Shown one piece after another: positions 37,165 through 50,005 of a DNA stretch of 64,000 nt. The position numbers were made by a program, and so were the translations under genes. The notes beneath the pieces were generated by a model, which saw only the letters and a program-made list of their open reading frames with translations, did no database searches and had not been told where the DNA came from. The first letter of the stretch is position 1; every line of letters starts with the position of its first letter. The DNA is from Stictocephala bisonia. Lineage: Eukaryota > Arthropoda > Insecta > Hemiptera > Membracidae. The stretch lies in contig JAQJVL010001209.1 in NCBI GenBank assembly GCA_035578905.1, forward strand, positions 155,001 through 219,000, in the 5' to 3' direction.

Positions 37165-37560
37165 TCATCATACGTTGGCAAGAGAAGAGACTGTCCACTA
37201 TAAAGCTGCATATGATTATGATGCAGCTGACATGACTAGCTCATGATAAATAGTTGCATAATTAATGATGGCAGAACGTCAAGGGAAATACGCTTATTAA
37301 CGTTTAGGAATTTGACTTGCTGTCAAAATAAATGGTCCGGAATCGGTCCAAATTAAGAATGGGGAGACCCGGGGCTGCGTGACGAAATTAAAAGCTGTCA
37401 AATGTCTGACACAGGACCTTGGCGGCCGCTTTGATAATTAACAGCTTTGTGAGGAGTTGTCCTGCTACTTTTTCTCCTGGGACAACCGTGTGTTAATCGG
37501 GTTTCACCTCTGTTTCTTTCCGAATGAAGCATAAGTTTCCATAAACCGTAAAACAAACTG
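37165..37560. promoter_or_regulatory. conserved-looking patch with TALE/homeodomain-type sites
   Basis: A balanced-composition island in AT-rich DNA. It contains several tgaca/tgtca cores (gcagctgacatgac, cttgctgtcaaaataaatgg, agctgtcaaatgtctgacac) together with ataattaatga and tgataattaac, a mix typical of Hox/TALE-responsive enhancers. A NotI-type gcggccgc lies at 37422. No coding frame. Function is inferred only from motif content. Confidence 0.3.
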
Positions 37561-38875
37561 TAAAGACCAATAAACCAACATTAAAATTACAATTTTATAC
37601 AACAGTATGGATAATACCTTTTGAAACGTTTCATAAAGAACCTAATTTGAATCATTATATTTCATTTACCATCGATATGGTAAATGAATGGTATATGATG
37701 GTATTTAAAAAGTTTTAACGTCATTTCCTGCACCCCCTTCTTAAGAAGTGCTCAAAACATTTACAATAGAAACACGTAATTTCGTTTATTTTTCCCAAAT
37801 CTATAAGTTTTTATCAGTAGATCTTTATTTTCTAAGTACATTAAGTGTATTTATCTTGTCAGTGGGTAGTGTGATACATCTTAGATTTACAAACTGCGGG
37901 TTCTCACTTCAAAATGTATAGAGGTAAAACAAATGTTTAAAGATAACAGCAAATAACCAATAGCTGTTTGTTTCTCATTTTGATAATTTCTCACAACTTG
38001 TAGCAAAAACTTAGTTTCATCTTAGAAATTTATTCAAAACCCATATTTGTGAATGTATTTTGACGATCGGTATCTTAAGAACTGATAAAACTTGTATTAC
38101 ATCCTAATTTAAGCTTTCGTTATTTTAATGTCATTTGACAAAATAAGTGGGCTGTACTTTTGAAAAAGCAACACTAATTGGGACATCTTTCATATTGACT
38201 GACAGGTGATATATAAGCATTTGATGAGAAATAGATGTTTGAGCACTGTTTATTGGCAATAGACTGTTTATGATTATGACTGATTAAATATTTTTTATTA
38301 GTTCGTATATTTTGGAATTGATCATCTGATCCATGCAACTGAGAAACAACCAGTTTTAATCTCAAAATTTAGTAATATTTTAAAACGAGAAGGCATTAAA
38401 CATATTCTAAACACCGTAATCAGAATATCTGTTTGAGTATGTCTTTTGCTCTGTACACCTTTCATTTAGCAACTTAAAAAAAAATCCGATTGTTATTATC
38501 ATTCGATTTCTACTAAGTCACTGTTAAATCATACATATATTTTCGTATTATAGTAGATTAAAAATGTATGTACATATAAATTCTATACTTTTCAAATTAT
38601 CTATAAAAACGTCACATAAAACGTATTAATGACTTTTTAAAGTTAGGTATTTAAACATTTTAATGCTTTTATGATGTCTATTTGAGCATAGAGACGGGTT
38701 AAACAGAGAATGAATACGTAACGAAATGAAGTTCTACAAAAGTGTTGCAAAAACATCGTAATACACATCTAAACGACATATTTACACGCTAAAGTGAAAA
38801 TATTACGATCAACTTTATGTAAAGGGAGTGTTTCATTTCCTTAATACAAATAGAAATATAAACTGTTTAAACACA
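37561..38875. other. AT-rich spacer with possible SINE-tail relic
   Basis: Mostly featureless. At 38038-38080 tttgacgatcggtatctta resembles the 3' motif of the SINE family (tcttgacgatcggcgtctta at 59277), so a decayed copy may be present. Confidence 0.35.
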
Positions 38876-39130
38876 ACGAGAGCCGTAACAGTGTTTTCAA
38901 GAGCGTCCTCAAACGCGAGTGCTATTTAACTAAACAAGACAGGATTTTATTTAGTGGACAAAATGAAAAGGGAAAATTGTATTAAGGTCCGCTGGAGTTT
39001 TAATATTCCAGCACAATTTACAGTGCAGCTTGAAATATGGCCAACGATAAGCCTGGCTTGGGTGTGTTTTACACGGTTCTGGACGCTGAGGTTTATCTAG
39101 AAACTCGTTGAAACGGGAACAAAGTTCACA
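38876..39130. promoter_or_regulatory. conserved-looking non-coding patch
   Basis: A second balanced-composition island (gagagccgtaacagtg ... ggacgctgaggttta) with no tandem structure and no open frame of note. Possible conserved regulatory element; no direct evidence. Confidence 0.22.
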
Positions 39131-39396
39131 GTAATTATTTAGCTCTATAAATTATTCTCTTTATTCTTAATCCGAAAATATTTTTCATTATATGGTTTTT
39201 GTAATAAATCCCTGTTTTCTGAGTTAAACTTTTTAATTTTAAAAAACTTTTCTAGAAGTTAGTTAGTAAACAATCATAACACTTAAAATATTGTATTTAC
39301 CTTTATATTACATAAGGTTATATTTATAAATATTGTTGTTACTTAAATTACAGAGAAGACTAATTAATAATAAATTAATAATAGTCTAATTAATAA

Positions 39397-39445
39397 TAGT
39401 CTTACCATAATTGCCACTCTTTATGTGACAATTATGGTAAGACTA
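39397..39445. repeat. 17-bp perfect hairpin
   Basis: tagtcttaccataattg (39397-39413) pairs with 39429-39445 over a 15-nt loop. It is preceded by direct taattaataatag units. Likely a tiny foldback relic. Confidence 0.7.
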
Positions 39446-41286
39446 ATTGACGAAAGACATTGCCTGAACAATTACAATTATTTTGCAGTGCTTTATCAAA
39501 CGTATGATGGTTTTCCAGTGAGATTTTGTTCGTTTCTACTAAATTACGAGTTAAGAGTCTCAAATTAGAAAAAAATTGGTCTATCACTAACCTATTACAG
39601 AAAAAATTACTTTAATTTTTTTAATTATCATCTGAATTTCAAACAATTACTGTGTTTTATAGATTTTTTGTGGTTCTCCTCGAAATACTAGTTGTACTGT
39701 TGTATCTAATAGTTAGCTCAAATATAATATCATACAAAAATGGTGGCGTGTTTCATGAATTTACTGAAATATTCAACAAATTGTTCTCTCCGTGATCATC
39801 CGATTGATAGTGTATTTCTACGAAACAAATTCCATAAACAATAAGCAAAAAATGTGGAACCGTACAATATTATTTACGTAAAATAAGTAAGTCCAAGCAA
39901 GATAACCAAAAGCTCTGCTAGGTCAAAACAATACGATTACTTTTATAGTATCTAGTTTTTTGTTTGTTTTGACGAGATCAAAATACAAAATCAAATTTTT
40001 CAGTTTCATTGTGAAGTATCATTTTCTTAGCAATTGAAATTACTGCAACTATAGCATCTCTTGGAAATAGCCCTCTACAACGAGTCGGGAATTTAAGATT
40101 TTTTACGTGACATGTGGTAGATAGAAATTTTATGTTATTGGAACTAGAAACACTGATGGTGTAAGTTTTGACCATGGAAATACATTTATGAAGAGTGTGA
40201 ATTTTTTCAAATGATACGTGCACATTTTTTGAATTGAATTTTGTTTATAAATAGATATATGTTAAATTTCAATAACTAATTACCATCAATTATTTATATT
40301 AAATTTGTTTCTAACTTTTGATAATATTTCTCATAACCAAACTAGTGTAAAATAAGAAAAGTCATGGAAACTAATTATTGATTAGGATGTTTTTTTTTTT
40401 GTGAACACATTTTTGCTAATTCCTTCTATGGTAGTAGTATTTAATAAAAGTGTTAGTGAGTAATCTACCAGCTACACACCTTCGTAATATAACCATAATT
40501 TACCTTTAAAAGCTATTGTGTAATGTATATATACGTTAACGGAGTGTGTACGTTCTCCCCCTTCCCCCTCCCACCCGCATGCACGAAGGACATTCGTTTT
40601 GTTGTGTCACACGTTTTATGTCCAGCTGTTTTTAATCTGTTTTGTCTGAGACTTATCCCCACATATTCATCCCCTACCCCACGACAAAAGGGGTTGTGCA
40701 TGCGCTTGGTTATTGTAGTCGCGAAAGGGTAGTGCCACACAAAAGAGCATATTCTGTATTATTCGATTTCCTCCTTCCATATCCTGTCTTTCTTTAGTAC
40801 AAAGAGTGTCTTTTGATCAAATGCTAAAGATATTCTGATAGTAGCTTTTAGTTACTTCTAAATTCAAAATTCAAAGCGAAGATTTTGTGAAAACAATGGA
40901 AGGTTTTGCTGGAGTTATCATAAATATTAGTTATTAGGTTAAATATTAGTTATCAATATGCAAAATATCATACTTTATGTACAATTACTTTTAGACTAAT
41001 AAAATTAATGAAAAGAAAAAATAATAATTGTACACTAGTGTCATAAAATTACTATAAGTAACTGAATAATTTTACATGAAATGTAATAAATGAAACGAAA
41101 AAGAATCACTAAATGCTCTCTCCCACCCATCCAAAATTTAATGATTAGTATCATTAGACCTACTAGGTCGTACTGTTTTTATGGTTCTAAAACTCGTTTA
41201 CACAACTAAAATATCTACTTTGTTTTTGAAATTTGTTAATGATGGAGTATCAGATGAGGGAGACAAAGGTAGTTGGACATTTGCCA
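39446..41286. other. AT-rich spacer with one GC-richer patch
   Basis: A C-rich stretch at 40553-40575 and balanced DNA to 40740 include open frames of about 70 codons on both strands without a recognisable domain. The remainder is AT-rich. Confidence 0.4.
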
Positions 41287-41305
41287 TCATTACGTGAAAA
41301 ATAAC

Positions 41306-41352
41306 AATCACGACGTTTCGATTTGGTAAAACCCAAACCTTTTTCAAGTGCT
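41306..41352 (-). ncRNA. degenerate hammerhead-like motif
   Basis: On the minus strand: cac, a cttgaaaaa segment in place of CTGANGA, a stem ggtttgg/ccaaatc, then GAAAC and GTC followed by gtg, which can pair with the upstream cac as stem I. The 5' core is mutated, so activity is unlikely. The architecture matches Penelope-type hammerheads. Confidence 0.4.
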
Positions 41353-41486
41353 AAAAACTAAATTACATCTACACAAACATGTTATAAAACTACGTTCTTA
41401 AACTAATAAACTTATCTACTTTAATAATTATCTACATTTTAACCTAGATCCTAGAATGGAGTACAACAAAATGAACTTCTACTAAA

Positions 41487-41650
41487 TTCCACTGTACATG
41501 TATGGGTGGGCGGGTGGGTCAATACCACTGTACATGTATGGGTGGGCGGGTGGGTTAATTCCACTGTACATGTATGGGTGGGCGGGTGGGTCAATTCCAC
41601 TGTACATGTATGGGTGGGCGGGTGGGTCAATACCACTGTACATGTATGGG
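41487..41650 (-). repeat. 36-bp minisatellite family, locus 4
   Basis: About 4.5 near-identical 36-bp units, plus-strand form ccactgtacatgtatgggtg followed by ggcgggtgggtcaata. The unit is 12 codons long, hence open frames on both strands. Orientation is opposite to loci 2 and 3. Confidence 0.95.
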
Positions 41651-42309
41651 TCTACGTAAACACATCTGAAATGAAATTCAGTTTATTAATCAGATATACA
41701 GAGAAAATACGAGATAGTGAATGTAAACAAACAAAATATAATTAAACATATTAATGGGTAGGTTAATATCTTAAGTTTAACATAAAAATCTTTAGTGTCG
41801 TACCAGAAAATAGTGTTACATACCTTCAATCTAAGCTTTATTTAAAAACCAATAAATATTAGGCTTTTGAGTCTTTATACTTAGTATTGTACCAATAACA
41901 GGAACATGAAACAGTAAAACATGAAATGATTTTATAATTGTACTTAAAATTTATTTATAGATTATATTCTTTTCTCAAGGCTATGTATAAACTAATATAA
42001 CAGAATGTCTCTAAAACATTTTTATATCTAGGAAATTTTGTTTGATTTATAGCCAAAATAAAATTTAATGTGTACTTATAGCAATATAATTTTAAAATGA
42101 TCCACAAAATATATGGTCATTTATAAAATGTTAAACTTCTGCACTTTTGATTGCTTTACAGCTTTAGGGTTGGTCACAACAAACCTATGTTAAACATAAA
42201 TTATTGTAATAAAACAGCACCTTTTCAGTATATTCAAGTTTCTATCTATATTTCAATCACTAGCCCAGTAATAATAATTAATTATTAAAGTTCTGTGTTA
42301 CAAAACATT
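41651..42309. other. AT-rich spacer
   Basis: No feature supported. Confidence 0.5.
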
Positions 42310-42570
42310 TGCCTTTAAATCATATTAGGATTCTCTGTCTTTGGGTGATAACTTTCCTCATAAATTCTAAGAAAAATCTATTAATCCCCAGAAGATAAAC
42401 CTACCGTTTTCAAGATATCGTGAGGACGTGTTCAAAGGAGGGTCTCTTATCACTGGTTTCCTGCTCATTAATCAGTAATTAAGTATTGGTATCTCTAGTT
42501 AGCAGCCTGCGGGCTTTCAGGATGCGGCTTTGTATCTGGATTGATTCATTACTGTGAAAGATAATTAAAT
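42310..42570 (+). repeat. duplicated module A, copy 1
   Basis: Shares a run of conserved blocks with 55550-55708/57065-57150 and 62260-62500: ctttgggtgataactttcct, gtgaggacgtgttcaa, tttcctgctcattaatcagt, agttagcagcctgcgggctt and attgattcattac. GATA-type (gataa/ttatc) and ATTA cores lie within the most conserved stretches. Non-coding; possibly a duplicated enhancer. Confidence 0.8.
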
Positions 42571-43262
42571 TAATTTTCTGCTGTTGTAAGAACGTGTATT
42601 TATAATTAATTTTTGATCGTACTAATTTTATACATCGATCATTCATTGTAAAGAAATAAATTAATACAAAACGTCCCTAATGTATTATATATATTTACAT
42701 TCATTCAATGTGTATGACATCGATTATTATCTATGAAAGTTGGTATCTAAAGTAAAATATTATTTTAATGTATTATGTAAACAAACTAAACGTGTGCTCT
42801 ATGGCATTTTTATGTATTGATAAAGAAAAAAGTCAAATTAAAAAAGAAAATTTACATCGCAAGTGTGAATTATTATAAACTTCAACCATAGACAGGAAGG
42901 TAAAGTGATATGTTAGTTGTGTTGAACCACAGTGAGAACTCCCTCCTATATAGTGTTGACTTACGTGTATGCTATCTTACATCATAATTTTGTATATTAA
43001 AGATCATCTCCTTCCCGTCGAAAGTTATTAGACCACACATATAAAATTATCTTGTGCTTAGATGACATCCTTACCGATTTATATTTTCATTTACATAGTA
43101 TGTACGTCTATTGTAAATAATGTTATATATTGTGTGAAATTATTTGTCATTAATTGTGAAATATATTCCTTGATTATATTATATTTTCACTTACTTTTCT
43201 CAATGCTCTACAAAATATGTGGTGCATTAGTATTAAGTTTAAACAATTCATAACTTTCTAAC
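42571..43262. other. AT-rich part of the duplicated segment
   Basis: Diverged spacer following module A; no gene recognised. Confidence 0.45.
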
Positions 43263-44545
43263 TACATAAAACAATGTATACATGGTACAGCGAGTTTGTT
43301 CATCGCTGCAGAGCATTGTCAACTCGTCCAATATGCCGATGACACGACCCTTTGCTATAGTGAAAACTGTAAAGAAAATCAAGAATTAAACGTTTACATT
43401 GATTTGAACAGTTGTGCTCAGCATTTTATTATGCTGAACCTTAAAACAAATTAAACAAAATCACAAGTCATCAACTTTTGTTTGAGGCCCATTGATTTCG
43501 GAAGTAGCCCCTCAGTGTTACTGGCGGATTTTGTGCTAGAAGAAGTGGAGTCCACTAAATTCCTTGGAATATACCTCGACAGAGGTTTGACATGGGTTGA
43601 TCATATAAGTAGTGTTTGCTCTAAATTATCCTCAGGCAATTATGTACTGAGGACTCTCTCTAAATACTGCCCTATTCAGGTACTGATGACGGCATATTAT
43701 GGTCTCATTTACCCTCACCTTTCCTATGTACTTGTGATTTGGGGAAGTAGTGTATATAGTGAATTCTTGAGAGTTTCTAGACTACAAAAGTAGGCAGTCC
43801 GAATTATTGCAAATTTAATGAGCAGAGAGTCGTGCAAACCAATGTTCAAACAACTCAAGCTGTTGACTCTGCCTTGCTTGTATATTCTAGAAACAATTTT
43901 ATATTGTATGTCCAAATGCAACCTGATAACAGGCAGTGACTTACATAATTATAATACTATAGGCAGAGATAACAATTAATTTAAAGTGAATTTTGATATT
44001 ACTCACATAGTTTATGAACATTGTAACATGAATTTAAAACAACGAAGGGCATTTGTCTCTTCGTTTATCAAACAATTACACGTGCAGTAGATTTGGAAAT
44101 ACACACACAGTGGTATTGACCCATACACGTACAGTGGGCAACACAGAACGTTAGTCTATCAACACCTGCCCTCGCAGGTGGGTGTCAAATTAATTAACAG
44201 CTTACCTAAGGAAATTAAAATTGTTCCAGATTCAAAAATGTTTAAGACCCGCTTGAGAGACGTACTGTTGCCCAGGCTTTTTACAGCATCGGAGAATTCC
44301 TAGCACACGACTGGGAGACCAACTTAATTGGCTAGACACATCACGTTGACTGTTGTGGGAGTTTCAAACACTATAGGTAGATTTGTGTGAATGCCCTCCT
44401 TGTATGTATGTTTGTGTGTATTTATTGTTATGAATGATTGGTTAAATTAAAGCCTTAGGTTAATTAATTTTAATACTGACGTTTGCGATACAATGTTTTT
44501 TACATTGTTCATGCAATAAAGGATTTATTGTTATTATTATTTGTA
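43263..44545 (+). pseudogene. non-LTR retrotransposon (Jockey-like) reverse transcriptase fragment
   Basis: Begins within the RT domain: Q-Y-A-D-D-T-T-L (43329 on) is the catalytic YADD motif, followed by a typical L-N-L-K-T-N segment. After a stop at 43452 come K-F-L-G-I-Y-L-D-R-G-L-T-W, Y-Y-G-L-I-Y-P-H-L-S-Y, W-G and L-T-L-P-C-L-Y-I-L-E, the usual C-terminal RT and thumb region of insect Jockey-superfamily LINEs. The final part reads V-G-V-K-L-I-N-S-L-P-K-E-I-K. The 3' end has a caataaagg signal and a ttattgttattatta tail. It is 5'-truncated with several stops, and its frame is interrupted at about 44108 by minisatellite sequence. It lies between modules A1 and B1. Confidence 0.85.
44108..44136 (+). 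repeat. 36-bp minisatellite family, locus 5 (single unit in LINE)
   Basis: cagtggtattgacccatac followed by acgtacagtg is one shortened unit of the family. It sits inside otherwise colinear LINE coding sequence, so it arrived by insertion or template switching after the LINE. Confidence 0.75.
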
Positions 44546-45767
44546 TCGTGCCTATAACTTACAATTTATAATATACGTGATTAAAGTATGCTGTTTACAA
44601 AATACATTCTAATAATTTGAACAGCTCGATGGGGTTTCTCCACTTCAAAGGAGTCTTGCCGACAAGCTGTCAAGGGTTGAGAGAGACACCTGGTCACATT
44701 TCCTTTCCGGTTAGTTATCACAGTCTTGAAGTTTAGTAGATTATGTTGAGAAATCTTCTTTATTGTAAGTGATGACACGTGCTCCCTTTTAAGACTCCTA
44801 TACATTCACACTACAAAGGATCTAAATAAAATTAAAAAAATCACATGAATATTTACATTGTACAGTAACTATTTCACCTATGTTTCCTTATTTCTTTAAT
44901 AACATCATACATAAGTCATACAATGATACATTAAGTTTAAATACGATAGCTATGTTTTCAAACACTATATTCGGTCATACAATAATATCTATATTGAACT
45001 AAATTATTCATTAAAGTACAGTAATTTTGGACAACCCATTTGGAATATGAAAGTATTAGTAGCAAAAGTACAATATAGATTTGCATTTTTGCTTAAAGTG
45101 AAAATAATATTAAATTTACATTTTCTCCATAAACGTAATGTAACTAAGAGAAGTGTGGGTGGACAGACATGACTTGAAACACAAAACCAACGTAGCCCAC
45201 ACACAAACTATCCCACACATATTTCAAAACGCAACCATGATATTTGTCTAATCTAACATAAAACATTTGGGAACTTGCATTTGAACTTAACATGTATCGA
45301 ATAGATTCGTTTTGGGATTTTAGATCTACATCTGCAGTTAGTCAATACCTAGTCTATAATACATTTGCACGATCTATGCTCATCTGTTATAAAAGTTGCG
45401 TAGACATTGATTGACAATGACCCACAGGTTATTTGATATTTGAGGTTGTTAATCAGTCACAAAACGTAATCCCAGATCTGTGCGAGTCAAAATCTGCACA
45501 GACAGATAACTATCATTTTATTGACTGCAAATCTAAACTTAAGACAAAAGTCTAATGCATAGCTCTGTTCCAATCTTACCATTTTAATTTTGTTTGTTTG
45601 TATCTTGACCTATTTTTTTCAGAGTAGTTCTTAATCAATAAAAATAACTTCTGGACAATGTTTATCTAAATACATTTGTGTTATTAGCACAATTATATTT
45701 TATTTATTTTGTAGTTGTGTCAAGTTACTTCATATAAATCCACTTAAATTCTCCCTACCTAAGAAAC
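44546..45767. other. spacer between modules A1 and B1
   Basis: Mostly AT-rich. The part 44600-44770 is less AT-rich but shows no domain or repeat. Confidence 0.45.
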
Positions 45768-45990
45768 ATTCACTAGTTCTTCCCCATTTATTTCTTAGAT
45801 TAGATATTTTAGAGAATAGCACGAGCCTTTCCTAATCATTTATCAAAGAACTGAGGCGAAGCTATCTGTAATTGAACACTTGTGTAGAATGAGGGTGAAA
45901 CCAAGATATCAGCCTTTAAGTGATTTACAGGCTTTCAAGATAGTTCAACCATGTCCTTCCGATTTGAAAATTGCTTTTAATGGAGCATTT
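45768..45990 (+). repeat. duplicated module B, copy 1
   Basis: Conserved with 58790-59005 and 63815-64000 through ctatctgtaattg, aacttgtgtagaa-gaggg, tatcagcctttaagtg and caaccatgtccttcc. It follows module A in the same orientation, as in the other copies. Confidence 0.8.
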
Positions 45991-46610
45991 GAGCTTATAT
46001 TTTAAAAAAATAAATTGAACGATTACTACCTACATAACTTATTTTCAAATTACTTTCACAGCTACAAATCTTACTCTCCAAGATTGTTGACTCATAACTT
46101 AATATCCTCTCGACCTTTAAAGATTTTAATAGGAATAAGGGTTGGTGTAATTTTCGAACATAAAAATAACGATCGAAAATGTTCGAAATCGTCTTGGCTT
46201 GGGGTGTATTCATTTAAACCATATTTATACAATTTAAACATTTTTCCTTATAACAAATAATTATATTAACAATTGCGTGAACCTTTTTTTTGTACACGTA
46301 ATAAAGATTGGCTAGATTAAGAAAATGTTTAGTATTGATAAGTCGAGTGGATAATTGATTTATCATTATTTTCTAATGTATATTTGTTTTAGTAGTATTC
46401 ATTTTGAGTTATACTTCTCTGTGACTTTCAGAATATATTTATGTTATAGATGTGAGGAGTATTAAAATGTATGTAAAGGTTTTGTTAATATTGAAAAAAG
46501 ACACACAGATTTAATTATTTTATCATAAATTCAACTAAAATATTGATATAAAAACTGATAATATATAGCCTCTGAACTGTTAATATTAAAAATATTTATA
46601 CATACCAGTC
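45991..46610. other. AT-rich spacer
   Basis: Two overlapping open frames of 70-80 codons on opposite strands have no recognisable features. Confidence 0.45.
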
Positions 46611-46935
46611 AAAAGTTCAAAATGAGGTGAAGAAGTTTTATTTTCTCACGAAATGTTTCGACGTAAATATATCATCTTCAGGAGAATACAAGAAATATTA
46701 TGATAACTTTACAAAACTAAACACAAAAAAATCTAAATGAAAAATAAGAAAATTAAAATGTAGAAATCAAAAGAACTATCAATACAGTTCTGTTAAGTTG
46801 ATAAACACATATTACATGTTTCCATGGTGATTGAATGTGAGTTAAAGAGGAGGTTTATCGATTTATAAGATTTATTTATATTTATATCGAAACATGTCAT
46901 GAGGAAATAAAACTTTTCCACCTCATTCTACTGAT
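46611..46935. mobile_element. inverted-repeat element, diverged arms
   Basis: aaaatgaggtgaagaagtt...cgaaatgtttcgacgta (46618-46670) is mirrored by tatcgaaacatgtcatgag ... ccacctcatt (46885-46925). The left arm on the minus strand shows ctgaaga ... gtcgaaac, reminiscent of the hammerhead-like motifs elsewhere, though a stem II is not convincing. Probably a non-coding retro- or DNA-element remnant. Confidence 0.5.
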
Positions 46936-47170
46936 GACAGGTATGTCTAAATATTTTTTAAATATTAACATTAAAATATTAAATTATATATTTTTTAAGG
47001 TCTTCCTTTTAATGTAAAATCGCCAAAAAATGTTCCAGCACAGGAGGTATTCTGTTGTTTTATACCCGAGAGGTGTTGACATCACTTACATTGGGGAGGA
47101 AATATGAAACAAGCTGGCTCCAGACACAAGAAACCCCAAACCGCAACTCCCTCAGTCATTGTCACGCTTT
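46936..47170. other. lead-in to satellite array
   Basis: AT-rich, then from about 47040 GC-balanced DNA that grades into the first repeat unit. No gene supported. Confidence 0.45.
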
Positions 47171-49835
47171 TACCCTCCCTACATCCCTGCTAAGTGGGGC
47201 TGACGCCAGTTGTGAACACAACACACGTGTGTGTCATCATACGACATAACTTGCTTCCGTACATATCAAATGTAGCCCTCCCTACAACCCTGCTAAGTGG
47301 GGCTGACGCCAGTTGTGAACACAACACACGTGTGTGTCATCATACGACATAACTTGCTTCCGTACACATCACATGTAGCCCTCCCTACAACCCTGCTAAG
47401 TGGGGCTGACACCAGTTGTGAACACAACACACGTGTGTGTCATCATACGACATAACTTGCTTCCTTACACATCAAATGTAGCCCTTCCTACACCCCTTCT
47501 AAGTGGGGCTGACACCAGTTGTGAACACAACACACGTGTGTGTCATCATACTACATAACTTGCTTCCGTACACATCAAATGTAGCCCTCCCTACAACCCT
47601 GCTAAGTGGGGCTGACGCCAGTTGTGAACACAACACACGTGTGTGTCATCATACGACATAACTTGCTTCCGTACACATCACATGTAGCCCTCCCTACAAC
47701 CCTGCTAAGTGGGGCTGACACCAGTTGTGAACACAACACACGTGTGTGTCATCATACGACATAACTTGCTTCCGTACACATCAAATGTAGCCCTTCCTAC
47801 ACCCCTTCTAAGTGGGGCTGACACCAGTTGTGAACACAACACACGTGTGTGTCATCATCATACGACATAACATGCTTCCGTACACATCAAATGTAGCCCT
47901 CCCTACAACACTGCTAAGTGGGGCTGACACCAGTTGTGAACACAACACACGTGTGTGTCATCATACTACATAACTTGCTTCCGTACACATCAAATGTAGC
48001 CCTCCGTACACCCCTTCTAAGTGGGGCTGACACCAGTTGTGAACACAACACACGTGTGTGTCATCATACTACATAACTTGCTTCCGAACACATCAAATGT
48101 AGCCCTCCGTACACCCCTTCTAAGTGGGGCTGACACCAGTTGTGAACACAACACACGTGTGTGTCATCATACTACATAACTTGCTTCCATACACATCAAA
48201 TGTAGCCCTCCCTACACCCCTTCTAAGTGGGGCTGACACCAGTTGTGAACACAACACACGTGTGTGTCATCATACCACATAACTTGCCTTCGTACACATC
48301 AAATGTAGCCCTCCCTACAACACTGCTAAGTGGGGCTGACGCCAGTTGTGAACACAACACACGTGTGTGTCATCATACTACATAACTTGCTTCCGTACAA
48401 ATCAAATGTAGCCCTCCCTACAACACTGTTAAGTGGGGCTGAAGCCATTTGTGAACACAACACACGTGTGTGTCATCATACGACATAACTTGCTTCCGTA
48501 CACATCAAATGTAGCCCTCCCTACAACCCTGCTAAGTGGGGCTGACACCAGTTGTGAACACAACACACGTGTGTGTCATCATACCACATAACTTGCTTCC
48601 GTACACATCAAATGTAGCCCTCCCTACAACACTGCTAAGTGGGGCTGACGCCAGTTGTGAACACAACACACGTGTGTGTCATCATACGACATAACTTGCT
48701 TCCGTACACATCAAATGTAGCCCTCCCTACAACACTGCTAAGTGGGGCTGACGCCAGTTGTGAACACAACACACGTGTGTGTCATCATACTACATAACTT
48801 GCTTCCGTACACATCAAATGTAGCCCTCCCTACAACACTGCTAAGTGGGGCTGACGCCAGTTGTGAACACAACACACGTTTGTGTCATCATACGACATAA
48901 CTTGCTTCCGTACACATCAAATGTAGCCCTCCCTACAACCCTGCTAAGTGGGGCTGACGCCAGTTGTGAACACAACACACGTGTGTGTCATCATACTACA
49001 TAACTTGCCTTCGTACACATCAAATGTAGCCCTCCCTACAACCCTGCTAAGTGGGGCTGACGCCAGTTGTGAACACAACACACGTGTGTGTCATCATACT
49101 ACATAACTTGCTTCCGTACACATCAAATGTAGCCCTCCCTACAACACTGCTAAGTGGGGCTGACACCAGTTGTGAACACAACACACGTGTGTGTCATCAT
49201 ACTACATAACTTGCTTCCGTACAAATCAAATGTAGCCCTCCCTACAACCCTGCTAAGTGGGGCTGACACCAGTTGTGAACACAACACAGGTGTGTGTCAT
49301 CATACTACATAACTTGCTTCCGTACACATAAAATGTAGCCCTCCCTACAACACTGCTAAGTGGGGCTGACGCCAGTTTTGAACACAACACACGTGTGTGT
49401 CATCATACTACATAACTTGCTTCCGTACACATCAAATGTAGCCCTCCCTACAACACTGCTAAGTGGGGCTGACACCAGTTGTGAACACAACACACGTGTG
49501 TGTCATCATACTACATAACTTGCTTCCGTACACATCAAATGTAGCCCTCCCTACAACACTGCTAAGTGGGGCTGACACCAGTTGTGAACACAACACAGGT
49601 GTGTGTCATCATACTACATAACTTGCTTCCGTACAAATCAAATGTAGCCCTCCCTACAACCCTGCTAAGTGGGGCTGACGCCAGTTGTGAACACAACACA
49701 CGTATGTGTCATCATACGACATAACTTGCCCTCGTACACATCACATGTAGCCCTCCCTACAACCCTGTTAAGTGGGGCTGACGCCAGTTTTGAACACAAC
49801 ACACGTGTGCGTCATTATTTGACATAACTTTTTTC
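47171..49835. repeat. 103-bp satellite-like array, about 26 copies
   Basis: Units of about 103 bp contain tagccctccctacaaccctg, ctaagtggggctgacgccag, ttgtgaacacaacacacgtg and acataacttgcttccgtaca. Two alternative blocks (acaaccctgct/acaccccttct) and two bases (cgacata/ctacata) shuffle between copies, as expected from unequal exchange or conversion. Every unit carries the 14-bp palindrome acacacgtgtgtgt with a CACGTG E-box at its centre. Homogeneity is high in the middle. Confidence 0.97.
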
Positions 49836-50005
49836 CTCCCTACAACCTTAATAGATGGGGCTGTGAACACGACAAAACTGTTTGTCACCAAATGATATAG
49901 GTCGTTTCCGGACACACTGTATATTTGCTCCTCTCAGAACATAGCTAAGTGGGGCTTTCATCAGTTGAAAACAGGACACATGTGTTTCTCATCATGTGAC
50001 ATGGA
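49836..50005. repeat. decayed edge of the 103-bp array
   Basis: Two strongly diverged units (gatggggctgtgaacacgac and ctaagtggggctttcatcag), as expected at the edge of a tandem array where homogenisation fades. Confidence 0.8.

Noticed and set aside
40523..40740. Overlapping 69-75-codon frames on both strands
   Set aside because: No recognisable motif, no splice structure; likely chance in a GC-richer patch.
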